Source: Sorex araneus
Taxonomy: Eukaryota > Chordata > Mammalia > Eulipotyphla > Soricidae
Direction: 5' to 3'
Length of the DNA stretch: 64,000 bases
NCBI RefSeq assembly: GCF_027595985.1
Contig: NC_073303.1
Span: forward strand, 26,669,347-26,733,346
In this document: piece by piece, positions 10,690 to 20,480 of the stretch
Layout of the letters: each line of letters starts with the position of its first letter
Numbering within the stretch: the first letter of the stretch is position 1
Notes under the pieces: model-generated
What the model was told of the DNA's origin: nothing
Databases searched by the model: none
The model's input: the letters and a program-made list of their open reading frames with translations, nothing else
Translations under genes and position numbers: made by a program

Positions 10690-11258
10690 GTCTGCCGGCA
10701 GAGAGTCTCTTGCCCGCGCCTGACTGTCTTCCCCGGGGCCCCCTCGGAGGGGGTGGGCTCCAGCTTCCCTCCCCACACCGAGCAGAGCTTCCGGTGGCCA
10801 AAGACCTCCGGAGCCTAGCCACAGCCATGCTCAAGGCCCCTCTCCACACATTCGGATGAGCCTCAGGCATGAAGGTACCGGCAGAGGAACCCAGGTGTGT
10901 GGGACCGGGGCTGAGACCTCCAAGCCCGCTCGGATTGGGACTGGGCCTCTTCCGCCCAGATTTCCCATTTCCCAGTAGCTAGGCGGTCAGCTCCCAGAAT
11001 CCTTATAGCCTACTTCTCCCTCTGGGAGAACCTGGCAAGCTACTGAGAGTTTCCTGCCAACACGGGAGAGCCTCGCAAACTCCCCATGGTGTAATAATAT
11101 GTCAAAACCAGTAACAAGCTGGTCTCATTCCCCTGACCCTGAAAGAGCCTCCAATGTGGCATCGTTGGGAAGGACGAGTAGAGAGAGGCTTCTAAAATCT
11201 CAGGGCTAGGACGAATGGAGACGTTACTGAGACCGCTCGAGAAATTCGACAATCCACG

Positions 11259-11311
<53 letters not shown>

Positions 11312-11312
11312 G
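10690..11312 (+). mobile_element. Composite element type D/C with GAT tail
   Basis: Left part matches 50,097-50,300 (agccacagccatgctcaagg, then ctctccaca..tcggatgagc, then gaggaacccaggt.tgtggg). Right part matches the element at 42,060-42,327 (ccttatagcctacttctcc, gggaaggacgagta, gagacgttactgagaccgct). It ends in about 16 GAT units (11,263-11,310), which look like its own tandem-repeat tail. No ORF of a transposition protein. Confidence 0.8.
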
Positions 11313-11561
11313 TATTTGTCTGCCATATCCCGCGGTGCTTGCTCAGAGCTTACTCCGACTCTGTGCTGAGGGACCCCTCATGGCCGTTTCAGGGGACCTT
11401 TAACGGGTGCTGGTGATCAAGCTTGGATTGATCAACATGCAAACACATGTTGTGGCTCAAAGCGCCTGAGCCCAGTGGACTTACCCTGCTGGGCTTCAGT
11501 GACGTCTCCCATCCTGGATCCCCCATCTTGCCTGTGGCTCTGTTGCGCCACTGTGTTCAGC

Positions 11562-11735
11562 TGTGAGTGGTAGCACGGCGGGGAGGGCATTGGCCTTGCA
11601 CACGGCTGACCTGGGTTCGATCCCCAGCATTTCATATGGTCCCCCAAGCACCACCAGGAGTAATTCCTGAGTTTAGAGCCAGGACTAACCCCGAGCACAG
11701 GTGGGTGTGACCCCTCCTCCCCGAAATAAACATTT
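11562..11735 (+). mobile_element. SOR-type SINE
   Basis: Gagtggtagcacggcgggg, box B gggttcgatcccc, tail ggtgggtgtgacccctcc. Directly followed by another copy. Confidence 0.88.
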
Positions 11736-11948
11736 TGGGGGCGGGAGCGATAGCACAGCGGGTAGGGTGTTTGCCTTGCACGTGGCCGACCCGGGTTTGA
11801 TTCCCAGCATCCCATATGGTCCCCTGAGCACCGCCAGGAGTGATTCCTGAGTGCAGAGCCAGGAGTAACCCCTGTGCAGAGCCAGATGTGACCCAAAAAG
11901 CAAAAAATAAATAGATAAATAAATAAAATTAAATAAATAAATAAACAT
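11736..11948 (+). mobile_element. SOR SINE with TAAA-rich tail
   Basis: Full length. Its tail has grown into aaataaataga and aaataaataaat units. The flanks share ataaacattttgggg. Confidence 0.93.
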
Positions 11949-11949
11949 T

Positions 11950-12097
11950 TTGGGGGGAGCCACACCCAGCCGTGCTCAGGAATTACTCCTCACTCTGTGC
12001 TCAGGGATCACTCCGGTGGGTTTGGGGGACTATATGATGCCAGGGATCAAACCTGGGTTAGTGATGTGCCCACTGTGCTATATCTTCAACCCCCTCT
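11950..12097 (-). mobile_element. Old SOR-type SINE
   Basis: Gagccacacccagccgtgct to tgctatatcttcaacccc, diverged. Confidence 0.78.
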
Positions 12098-12118
12098 GAT
12101 CCTTCTTGGTCCTGCACC

Positions 12119-12119
<1 letters not shown>

Positions 12120-12158
<39 letters not shown>
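12120..12158. repeat. (CT)n microsatellite
   Basis: About 19 CT units directly abutting a reversed SOR copy. Confidence 0.96.
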
Positions 12159-12159
<1 letters not shown>

Positions 12160-12161
<2 letters not shown>

Positions 12162-12286
12162 GGTGGTCACAAAACAGGGGCTACTCCTGGCGGGGCTCAG
12201 GGGACGATATGAGATACCGAGGATCAAACCCAGGTCAGCCGTGTGCAAGGCAAGCACCCACCCTGCTATACTATTGCTCCAGCCCC
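12160..12286 (-). mobile_element. SOR-type SINE, shortened
   Basis: Internal deletion between ggggctactcctgg and cggggctcagggga. Ends actattgctccagcccc. Confidence 0.85.
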
Positions 12287-12372
12287 TGAACCTGTCTTCA
12301 TGACTGACTTATTTCATCTGGCAGAATGTCCGTGGGGTTAATCCATGCTATAGCATGTGAAAAAAAATTTTC
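12287..12372 (-). mobile_element. L1 fragment, antisense
   Basis: Words gacttatttcatctggcaga, atgtccgtggggttaatcca and gctatagcatgtg follow a familiar antisense L1 3'-region phrase. Confidence 0.5.
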
Positions 12373-12375
12373 TTC

Positions 12376-12815
12376 TTTTCTCCTCCTAAAATAACACATT
12401 AACTCCTTTATTTATAACAAATGTATAATTAGACATGCTGATACTACATTATGAACAAATTCCTAAATAGAAGCTCAAAACAAAATTCTGTTAGCCAAAC
12501 TGAAAAAAACAACGAACTCAGAGAACAGTGTGGTCTTACAAGGAGGGCACCGTAGAGGCATTCTGTGGTTAATATAGTATCCAAAACCAAGGAAATAGAC
12601 AGGGCAGAGGGACGTACAAAGGAAAATTAAGTTTTTGAATTTCCCCATCTTGGTTGTATTGCTTTCTTGTCTGTATGAAGGGAAAATTTTGACTTCATAA
12701 GCAACAAAATATGTGAGAAGGGAATTTATATCTCCGTTCTAGATGGTAATCTTCTGCTATTTTCTCAGATGTCCATGTTTCTGAATAAAGTTTATGATTA
12801 TGAGGAAGTGTCATT
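12376..12815. other. AT-rich gene-free unique sequence
   Basis: No coding or repeat match recognised. An aataaag word near 12,785 could be a cryptic poly(A) signal. Confidence 0.35.
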
Positions 12816-12817
12816 GC

Positions 12818-12998
12818 GGGGGCTGGAGAGATAATACAGTGGGTAGGTTGTTACCATGCACGCAGCCGACCTGGGTTTGATCTCCAGCATCCCATATGGT
12901 CCCCTGAGCACCACCAGGAGTAATTCCTGAGCGCAGAGCCAGGAGTAACCCCTGAGCATTGCTGAATGTGGACCCAAAACCGAAAAGAAGAAGAAGGA
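12818..12998 (+). mobile_element. SOR SINE whose tail became a microsatellite
   Basis: Gggggctggagagataatac through cagagccaggagtaacccct and gtggacccaaaaccgaaaag, running directly into the purine repeat that follows. Confidence 0.93.
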
Positions 12999-13264
12999 AG
13001 AGGAAGGAAGGAAGGAAGGAAGGAAGGAAGGAAGGAAGGAAGGAAGGAAGGAAGGAAGGAAGGAAGGAAGGAAGGAAGGAAGGAAGGAAGGAAGAAGAAG
13101 AAGAAGAAGAAGAAGAAGAAGAAGAAGAAGAAGAAGAAGAAGAAGAAGAAGAAGAAGAAGAAGAAGAAGAAGAAGAAGAAGAAGAAGAAGAAGAAGAAGA
13201 AGAAGAAGAAGAAGAAGAAGAAGAAGAAGAAGAAGAAGAAGAAGAAGAAGAAGAAGAAGAAGAA
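12998..13264. repeat. (GGAA)n(GAA)n polypurine tract
   Basis: About 22 GGAA units (13,001-13,091), then roughly 57 uninterrupted GAA units (13,092-13,264). It begins in the A-tail of the upstream SINE. The long Lys- and Glu-rich frames here are artefacts. Confidence 0.97.
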
Positions 13265-13311
13265 ATATTGCCTTTGGGAATGCTCTTAATATCCATCATT
13301 TCAAAGTAACA

Positions 13312-13482
13312 GCCTTAGAGTGATAGTACAGAGGATAAGGCATTTGCCTTGCACGCGGTTGACTTGGATTCAATCTCCACCATCCCATATGTCCGCCAAG
13401 CCCTGCCAGGAGTGATCCCTGAAAGCAGCGCCAGGAGTAAGTCAAGAGCACTGCTGGGTATGAGCACCCCCCAAATCCAATA
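13312..13482 (+). mobile_element. Diverged SOR-type SINE
   Basis: Agagtgatagtacagaggat, gccttgcacgcggttgactt, gccaggagtgatccctga. Confidence 0.82.
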
Positions 13483-13499
13483 AAACAAAATTAAAAACC

Positions 13500-13910
13500 A
13501 AGTGATGGTCTTTTGGCAATCTGAATGCCTTGGGCCTTGAAGCACCCTGGCATCCTTTACCTGCACAGGAGACATTGGATCTTTGGAACCCACGAACACA
13601 TCAGTAGTGACACAGCTTGCCGGCCATCTTCCCAAGGGTTTCTCCCGAAGCCTCTGGGTGGGCCTCACCTGCTCCTGCAGGAGGCTCTCGGGGGCGGGGT
13701 ACAGGGGTGCGGGCCCTTGCTCCATTCTGCTGATTTCTCCTAAGCCTGCCTCTGGAGGTTGAAATTCCTCACGTCACATCACCCAGGCCCCCATCTCCTC
13801 AGACATGTTCCCCCACTCACACGACATGTGGGTCATCATCCCCGGCTGCATCTCTTCTTCTTTGTATAAATGTTGAAAGTTAATTGCTTTTGGTGCTATT
13901 ATCCCAGAAT
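13500..13910. other. Gene-free unique sequence
   Basis: No exon or repeat recognised. An interrupted AC repeat follows at 13,911-13,940. Confidence 0.35.
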
Positions 13911-13965
13911 ACACACACACACACAAACACACACACACAATATTACAATAAACTAATCTTCCACA

Positions 13966-14215
13966 GTGGGATATAGCACAGTGGGTAGGGCGTTTGCCTT
14001 GCATGAGACTGACTGGGTTCGATTCCTTTGTCCTTCTTGGAGAGCCCGGCAAGCTACCCAGAGTATCTCGTCTGCAGAGCAGAGCCTGGCAAGCTACCCG
14101 TGGCGTATTCAATATGGCAAAAACAGTAACAAGTCTCACAATGGAGACGTTACTGGTGTCCGCTCAAGCAAATTGATAAACAACGGGGCGACAGTGCTAC
14201 AGTGCTACAGTGCTT
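13966..14215 (+). mobile_element. Composite SINE type B
   Basis: SOR-type tRNA head (tagcacagtgggtagggcgt, box B ggttcgattcc) fused to body B: tccttcttggagagcccggc, ggcaagctacccgtggcgta, gtaacaagtctcacaatgga, acaacggggcgacagtgcta. Ends in repeated acagtgct rather than an A-tail. Confidence 0.88.
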
Positions 14216-14239
14216 ATTTATTTAAGTAGGAGTAGATTT

Positions 14240-14842
14240 TCAGTTGGGTGGCCACTTTGGGGTGTCAATGTGACTGCCGAGGCTTCTGGAAGTACAGGGA
14301 AGTGGGGGTAGGTAGCCCATCCCAACCCCCGAGAAAGCCTGGAGATTTCAGTCACAAAATCTACATACCCGAATTTTCAGCAGATTATATCTTGGTGAGG
14401 TCCATCCTGAGATGGTGGAGTCAGGCCAAGGGTATGGCAGCAATTTTGGATTGTGGAAGCAAGTGGCTACCCAGGGCTCTGCTTGGGCGGGCTCCAGGCT
14501 CTTGCCCCCTCTGATTTACCCGTTCTGCTCAGTCATGTGAGGGTCAAGATTAATTGTGGCTTTTGATCTCTTTCCAGATTTATCTATGGGTCTCTGAAAT
14601 AAGGCCAATAAATGGACTTGGATAGCTGAGCTGTAGGTGGTTTGTGGGCATGGCTCCCACACACCTAACTTTGGACCATTTAATTTCTTTGTAAACTTGG
14701 TCCCAAGTTGTTGGGGTCCAGCGAAAGGCACAGCGACAATTTTGGGGTATCAGTCACCATCAGGCTGCTGGTGCACTTGCCCGAAGGTACAGGTTGACCT
14801 GCTGGTGGCACCAACCGCCCTCACAATGGGATATTTAAAGGG
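14240..14842 (-). mobile_element. LINE-like element related to 49,400-49,850
   Basis: Long order-preserved match to the 49.4-49.85 kb segment: ttttgatctctttcca, aaggccaataaatg, tggctcccaca.acctaact, cccaagtt.ttggggtc, aggctgctg. Orientation is taken from the poly(A) end of the partner copy. Confidence 0.7.
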
Positions 14843-15057
14843 CCCTCTCAGGCCCCAGTGACAGCACAGGAATAAGGGACTGGCTTTGCGAAAGGCCCTC
14901 CCCAGTTGGGCCCATTCTACCTTCCCGCCAACGGGGAGCTTCTCTTCTGGCATGCACACCCGTCGCACTCCCCGTGGGCCTTCCATGGTGGCTGCTCCTG
15001 AGGGCTCCGGGCTGCCCGCTCGGCGGCCTTGCTTCAGAACCTGACTTCTCCACTGGT

Positions 15058-15172
15058 GCAGAGTTCACCCAGTGGTGCTCAGGCACTACTCCTGGCTCTG
15101 TGCTCAGGGGATTAAACAGGGTCAGACGTGTGCCAGTGAGTGCTTAAACCTTCATCTCTCTCTGGCCCCTGA
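15058..15172 (-). mobile_element. SOR-type SINE, partial
   Basis: Cacccagtggtgctcaggca to ctctctctggcccc, internally deleted. Confidence 0.75.
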
Positions 15173-15211
15173 AACTGACGTATTTATTTATTTAGGTTTA
15201 TTTAGATGTTG

Positions 15212-15368
15212 TGGTTTTTATTTTTTTAATCACATGGCTATGCTCAGAGCTGACTCCTGGCTCTGTGCTCAGGGATCCCTCCTGATGGGGCTTGGGGGAC
15301 CCTGTGGGATGGAACCAGGCAGCTGTGTGCAAGGTCAGTGCTCTGCTTGCTCTACTGTCTCTCTAGTG
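15212..15368 (-). mobile_element. Old SOR-type SINE
   Basis: Cacatggctatgctcagagc, ggctctgtgctcagggatcc, to ctctactgtctctctag. Confidence 0.75.
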
Positions 15369-15599
15369 ATGGGACCTGACATAGGTGAAGCTCCCTTGGG
15401 GGAGTCCCTGCAGGGACTTGGGGTCCCCCTGCAGAATCCGAGTCTAAGTTATTTCCTGGTTGAAACAGTTCGGCCACCAACTTCCAGAACCCAATGAGAA
15501 GTGCAGGTACACCGGTTCTGTGACGGCGAAGTCCAGGCCTCCAGGGATAGGGGATGAGGGGATGGGCCCATCCTTCTCCTCCTCCTCCCCCCCCCCCAC

Positions 15600-15924
15600 C
15601 CAACGTCCCCAGGGGACCCCAGAGGTCACATCCACAAACTGCCTCCGGCTACTCCTTAAGCTCCTTAACTTCCAGACCCTAATTACCTAACATTTTAGAA
15701 TTCTAGGAGTGCGCGGCCAAAGAGACATCTTATGCTGTTCATAACAAGCAATATGAAAGAGAGTATAGAGAAGATTGTCTGCCATAGAGGCAGGGGGGGT
15801 GGGATGGGCGGGATACTGGGGACCTTGGTGGTGGAAGATGTGCACTGGTGGAAGGTTGGGTGATTGATCATTGTATGACTGAAACTCTAATGAGAAAGCT
15901 TTGTAACTGTATCTCACAGTGGTG

Positions 15925-15960
<36 letters not shown>

Positions 15961-15962
15961 CT
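15600..15962 (+). mobile_element. LINE-like 3' end with AAT tail
   Basis: Shares with 42.8-43.1 kb and 49.1-49.4 kb (reversed): ttagaattctaggag, gattgtctgccatagaggca, gatactggggaccttggtgg, cattgtatgactgaaac, ctttgtaactgtatctcac. Ends in about 11 AAT units (15,925-15,957). Probably the 3' UTR of a shrew L1-type LINE. Confidence 0.72.
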
Positions 15963-16054
15963 AAGATTCTAAATTTTAAAAAAGAGTAATGCAGAGTTCA
16001 TGCCCAATTCAATCAGCTTAATCAATGGCTGAATAAATAGCAGTACTCCTACCT

Positions 16055-16055
<1 letters not shown>

Positions 16056-16091
<36 letters not shown>

Positions 16092-16094
16092 GAA
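16056..16094. repeat. (TAAA)n microsatellite
   Basis: About nine TAAA units. Confidence 0.95.
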
Positions 16095-16133
16095 ACAATG
16101 CGGTGACAGTGATCAAGAGGAAGCAAGCACCCC

Positions 16134-16324
16134 GGGCTGGGGGGGAGGGGGGCGGAAGCGATAGCACAGCGGGGAGGGCATTTGCCTTCCAGGAGGCCGA
16201 CCTGGGTTCGATCCCCAGCATCCCATATGGTCCAATGAGTATTGCCAGCAGTAATTCCTGAGTGCAGAGCCAGGAGTAACCCCTGACCATCGCTGGGTGT
16301 GACTCCCAAAAGAAAAAAAAAAAA
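16134..16324 (+). mobile_element. SOR SINE with target-site duplication
   Basis: Full length with a short A-tail. Flanked by aagcacccc at 16,125-16,133 and 16,325-16,333. Confidence 0.94.
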
Positions 16325-16384
16325 AAGCACCCCAGGACCCCAGGGGACAGGAGTGCCTCATACACCCCTTTCAGTGTTTTAGTG

Positions 16385-16498
16385 CTATTTGGGGTGGGGG
16401 GCACCCCTGTCAGTGCGCAGGGCTTGCTCCTGGCTCTGTGCTCAGGGATCATCACTCTGGCCGTGCTGGGGGGGGACCATTGGGGATGCTGGGACCTC
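16385..16498 (-). mobile_element. Old SOR-type SINE, truncated
   Basis: Gggcacccctgtcagtgcgc, ggctctgtgctcagggatca, accattggggatgctgg. The head end is missing. Confidence 0.65.
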
Positions 16499-16499
16499 C

Positions 16500-17190
16500 C
16501 GGCGGCACTGTGGCCCCAGCACTCTTCCTCAGCAGGAGAGAGCCAGCCCGCGGGTCGGGGAGCCAGAAGGTCAAGGTCCCCCTTGAAGGGGAAGGAGCAC
16601 CGGGCACTGAGAGGCGGCCTGTGCCCAGGGCCGGCCCGGCGGTCCCACGGTGCGCGGTCGGGGGCGCGGCCGTGCCATCTGGCGTGCCCCCCCACGCCCA
16701 GCAGCCCGGGAGCGGGGGCGAGGGCAGCCGGGCGGGAGGGACACGGCACCGGCCTGGTGTGCGGGCTGCCCCCTGGGGGGCGTGGGGGCGGGGGAGGGCT
16801 TGGACCCCCACCAAGCCCGGCAGGCCCGGCGGGGGCGGCGGCAGCAGGCGGCGCGGTGCCTCCCTCCTGCTCCGGCCCCAGCTGCCCTTCGCTGGCCGCG
16901 CTCCCGGCCGGCTTAGCCCGCGTGCCCATATGTCCAGCAGCCCGCGGAGGGGCGGGCAGAGCTAATCCCCTCCACGGCCACAGGGCCACAGTGCCGGGAG
17001 CACCCAGCCCCCCCGCCAGGGCTCCTTCTAGGGCTGGAGGCGGGACCCCGCGCCCTCCTCCCTGCCCCTCGCTCGGTCGGGGCTTCCCGCCCCACCTGCG
17101 TGGGCCAAGCCTGAACCCGGGTCTCCATCTGCCCGGCCGCTGCTCCCGCCTGCAGGAGGAGGGGGTCTCTGTCCCTTCCCTTAAGTCTGG
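16500..17190. other. GC-rich, CpG-containing block without a known gene
   Basis: About 0.7 kb rich in CG (ggccggcccggcgg, gggggcgcggccgtg, ccgcgctcccggccgg) inside otherwise SINE-dominated DNA. On the - strand, ACGCAG|GTGGGG at 17,096/17,095 is a possible splice donor. I recognise no coding exon. It could be an alternative promoter or a GC-rich unique segment. Confidence 0.4.
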
Positions 17191-17207
17191 GCGGGTCACA
17201 CGACTTG

Positions 17208-17384
<177 letters not shown>

Positions 17385-17429
17385 GCACCCCCTCCCCCAT
17401 TGCAGTAGAGCCCTGGCTTTGACCCTGAG

Positions 17430-17530
17430 CCACCTTGCCATTGCCACAGTCCAGGCAAAACTGATTCCTGAGCCAAGAGCCAATCCTGAGCAACACTGGG
17501 TGTGGCCCCAAAGCAAAAAATAAAAATAAC
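17430..17530 (+). mobile_element. SOR-type SINE, 3' fragment
   Basis: Only the tail remains: actgattcctgagccaagag, gggtgtggccccaaagc and an A-rich end. Confidence 0.7.
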
Positions 17531-17674
17531 TGGTCATCTTACTAGAGAACCAACTTATTACCTTGAAAACTGGTAACAAAAAGAAGTGAATTCATCATTC
17601 ATTCGATTTGTCTATCTAATTAACTATCTAATTAACTAAATAATAGCTGAGAGCATCTCTGCAAAAAGCATTGC

Positions 17675-18050
17675 ATGGGCCCAGAGAGATAGTACAGGGT
17701 CTAGGTGCTTGCCTTGCAGGTAACTAACCTATTTTATTTATTTTATTATTTTTTTTCTTTTGGGGTCACACCCAGCGATGCACAGGGGTCACTCCTGGCT
17801 CTGCACTCAGGAATTACTCCTGGCGGTACTCAGGGGACCATATAGGATGCTGGGATTCGAACCCGGGTCGACCGCGTGCAAGGCAAACGCCCTACCCGCT
17901 GTGCTATTGCTCCAGCCCCAACTAACCTATTTTAAATCCCCAACACCACAGAGGGTCCCTCCAGCCCTGCAGGAGTCAGTCCTGAGCACAGAGCCAGCAG
18001 TCACCCCTGAGCATCACTGCATGTGGCCCGATATCTTCCACCCAAAAAAA
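17675..18050 (+). mobile_element. Old SOR-type SINE split by a younger copy
   Basis: Head at 17,675-17,736 (ggcccagagagatagtacag) and tail from 17,920 (caggagtcagtcctgagcac, gcatcactgcatgtggccc), separated by the insertion at 17,737-17,919. Confidence 0.88.
17737..17919 (-). mobile_element. SOR SINE nested in an older SINE
   Basis: Full length, reversed. Perfect 15-bp duplication aactaacctatttta at 17,722-17,736 and 17,920-17,934. Confidence 0.96.
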
Positions 18051-18064
18051 GCACAGCACAGTTT

Positions 18065-18185
18065 GGAGTGAGCAGGGCGGGGTGGGGGGAGCACTAGCTT
18101 TGCCAATGGAAGCCCCAGATTCCACCCCTAGTATTGCCTGACCCCCCCCCCCCAGACATCTCCAGGAGTGACTCCCAAAATACAA
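18065..18185 (+). mobile_element. Very old SOR-like fragment
   Basis: Gcactagctttgccaatgga, then ctccaggagtgactccc. Weak. Confidence 0.4.
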
Positions 18186-18510
18186 TAAAACAAGAGCTTG
18201 GAAGGTGGTTGGGGTCCAATTCATTAGAATCAACGTTGCCGCCAGTGAGGGAAAAGAAACAGCGGCATCAGAATGCCATCACTTTGCTGAAGTCAGCATC
18301 CGTAGGCGCCCACACCACAGACGGCCCACACCGCCCCAGGGCGCCCACCGCAGCCTGGCTGGTCCTCAGCGTCCCCTGCCAACTGCCCAGTCCTACGGGG
18401 GCCAGGGGGACATGCTGAACTGTGTCCAGCCCAATACAGACTCTAGAAATTCTGCAGAGCAAATGGCCTGGGTGCTTCAACAAAATCACTGTTAATGAAA
18501 AAAAAGGGGA

Positions 18511-18690
18511 GGGGCTGGAGGGGTAGCACAGCGGGGAGGGCGTTTGCCTTGCACAGGGCGGCGGGACTGAGTTCGATTCCCAGCATCCCATATGGTCCCC
18601 TGAGCACCGCCAAGGGTAATTCCTGAGTGCAGAGTCAGGAGCAATCCCTGAGCATCACCGGGTGTGACCCAAAAAGCAAAACATAAAAAT
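18511..18690 (+). mobile_element. SOR SINE
   Basis: Full length: aggggctggaggggtagcac to gtgacccaaaaagcaaaaca. First of two neighbouring copies with a shared 3' flank. Confidence 0.94.
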
Positions 18691-18723
18691 AAAAAAAAGA
18701 AAGAAAGAAAAGGGAAGGACGAG

Positions 18724-18900
18724 GGGCTGGAATGATAGCACAGCGGGTAGGGCGTTTGCCTTGCGCGCGGCCCACCTGGGTTCAAATCCCAGCATCCCAT
18801 ATGGTCCCCTGAGCACGGCCAGGGGTAATTCCTGAGTGCAGAGCCAGGAGTAACCCCTGTGCATTGCCGGGTGTGACCCAAAAAGCAAAAAATAAAAATG
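18724..18900 (+). mobile_element. SOR SINE with a 33-bp flanking duplication
   Basis: Full length. An identical 33-bp A/G-rich string, ending agggaaggacgag, sits at 18,691-18,723 and 18,901-18,933. Confidence 0.94.
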
Positions 18901-18942
18901 AAAAAAAAGAAAGAAAGAAAAGGGAAGGACGAGTGAAAGCAT

Positions 18943-19088
18943 GGGGGGCAGCTCACAGGTCTTGCTTGTGGCTATCCAGACTGGATCCCAGCACCCCATA
19001 TGTGAGTCCCACCTGGGGTGATCCCTGAGCACAGAGCCAGGAGTAAGCCCGCACCACAGGGTGTGGCTCCCACATGCCCCCCACCCCA
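18943..19088 (+). mobile_element. Old SOR-type SINE
   Basis: Agctcacaggtcttgcttgt, cagcaccccatatg, gagcacagagccaggagtaa. Head degenerate. Confidence 0.68.
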
Positions 19089-19089
19089 A

Positions 19090-19655
19090 GAAAAGGGGTT
19101 GGGGAATGTGACTCGAGGGGGCCCTGAGTTTGATGCCTGGTACAACGGACCCCTGAGCATCCCCAGGTGTATGGCTGTGCCCCCCAAATTAAAAGACAAG
19201 GAAATGAGATGCTGAGGACCAGCACACCAGGTGACCCCCGGTGAGCGAAGCCTTGGGGTGACCCCGTCCTCTTGTGGAAGGGACCCGTGAGTGCAAAGGT
19301 GACAGGGCCACACTCCTGACTGCTTAGTTATGGAGGAGGCTGTCGGGGCAGTCCTTCCGTCTCAGAGGGACGCATCCCCGGACGGGGGTCTCAGGCCGTT
19401 TGGGGTGTGTTTGCTGAGTCCTGGCGCCCCCGCACACCAGCACTCGATGGGGTAGGCCGCCTGGCGGGGGCGCTAGTGTGTGTGTGGTTCCAAAATGGTG
19501 TCAACTGGAGTGTGGATGAGAAAACCACCAGGGCACCAGAGGCTCCGTGTCAGGGAACCACAGTGGCTGCTGGGGTCTCCAGCTCCCTCCAGCCACAGCC
19601 GGCACACAGCGGGGCCCAGAAACGAGTCCACTGACACCCTAATAGGTGCGGAAGG
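19090..19655. other. Gene-free unique sequence
   Basis: No exon or clear repeat recognised. Confidence 0.35.
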
Positions 19656-19659
19656 ATAT

Positions 19660-19986
19660 TTCCTTCCTTCCTTCCTTCCTTCCTTCCTTCCTTCCTTCCT
19701 TCCTTCCTTCCTTCCTTCCTTCCTTCCTTCCTTCCTTCCTTTTTTCCTTCCTTTTTTCCTTCCTTCCTCCCTACCTCCCTCCCTCCCTTCCTGCCTGCCT
19801 GCCTCCTTCCTTCCTTTTTTCTTTCCTTCCTTTTTTCCTTCCTTCCTTCCTTCCTTCCTTCCTTCCTTCCTTCCTTCCTTCCTTCCTTCCTTCCTTCCTT
19901 CCTTCCTTCCTCTCTCCCTCCCTCCCTGCCTCCTTCCTTCCTTCCTCCTTCCTCCTTCCTTCCTTCCTGCCTGCCTGCCTGCCTGT
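19660..19986. repeat. (TTCC)n tract, left part
   Basis: About 325 bp of TTCC with CTCC, TTTT and TGCC interruptions, ending in tgcctgcctgcc. Confidence 0.97.
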
Positions 19987-19987
19987 A

Positions 19988-20146
19988 ATTTATTTTTGGG
20001 CTTTTGGGCCACACCCACTGGCGCCCCGGTTCTGCTTGGGGCTTCCTGCTGGCAGTGTTCAAAGTACCATATGCCGTGCCAGGGATAGAACCCAACCCCA
20101 TTTCTATCAAGGCAAGCACTTTACCCACTATACTATCTCTCTGGCT
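19988..20146 (-). mobile_element. Old SOR-type SINE between TTCC tracts
   Basis: Gggcttttgggccacaccca, ccagggatagaaccc, actatactatctctctggctcc. Confidence 0.78.
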
Positions 20147-20242
20147 CCTTCCTTCCTTCCTTCCTTCCTTCCTTCCTTCCTTCCTTCCTTCCTTCCTTCC
20201 TTCCTTCCTTCCTTCCTTCCTTCCTTCCTTCCTTCCTTCCAT
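20147..20242. repeat. (TTCC)n tract, right part
   Basis: About 22 clean TTCC units. Confidence 0.97.
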
Positions 20243-20327
20243 CATTCCCTTCCACCCTTTCCTTCCTTCCATCTCTCAGTCCCTTCTCTCCATTCGTCTG
20301 TCTCTCCTGTCCTCTCTCTCTTTCTTT

Positions 20328-20469
20328 CCCACACCTTGAGGCTCACTCTTGACTCGACACTCATGGATCACTCCTAGTGGTCTTGGGGACCATGTGTGGT
20401 GCTGGGAATTGAACCTGGATCTGCTGCATGCAAGGCAAGTGCCTACCCACTGTACTATCACTCCAGCCC
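20328..20469 (-). mobile_element. SOR-type SINE
   Basis: Ttgaggctcactcttgactc to actatcactccagcccc. Confidence 0.82.
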
Positions 20470-20480
20470 CCAAATATTTG

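Noticed and set aside
12811-13309. Poly-Ser, poly-Glu and poly-Lys frames
   Set aside because: Translations of the (GGAA)n(GAA)n tract.
19473-20377. Long Lys/Glu/Gly-rich and Leu/Pro/Ser-rich frames
   Set aside because: Both are readings of TTCC repeats.
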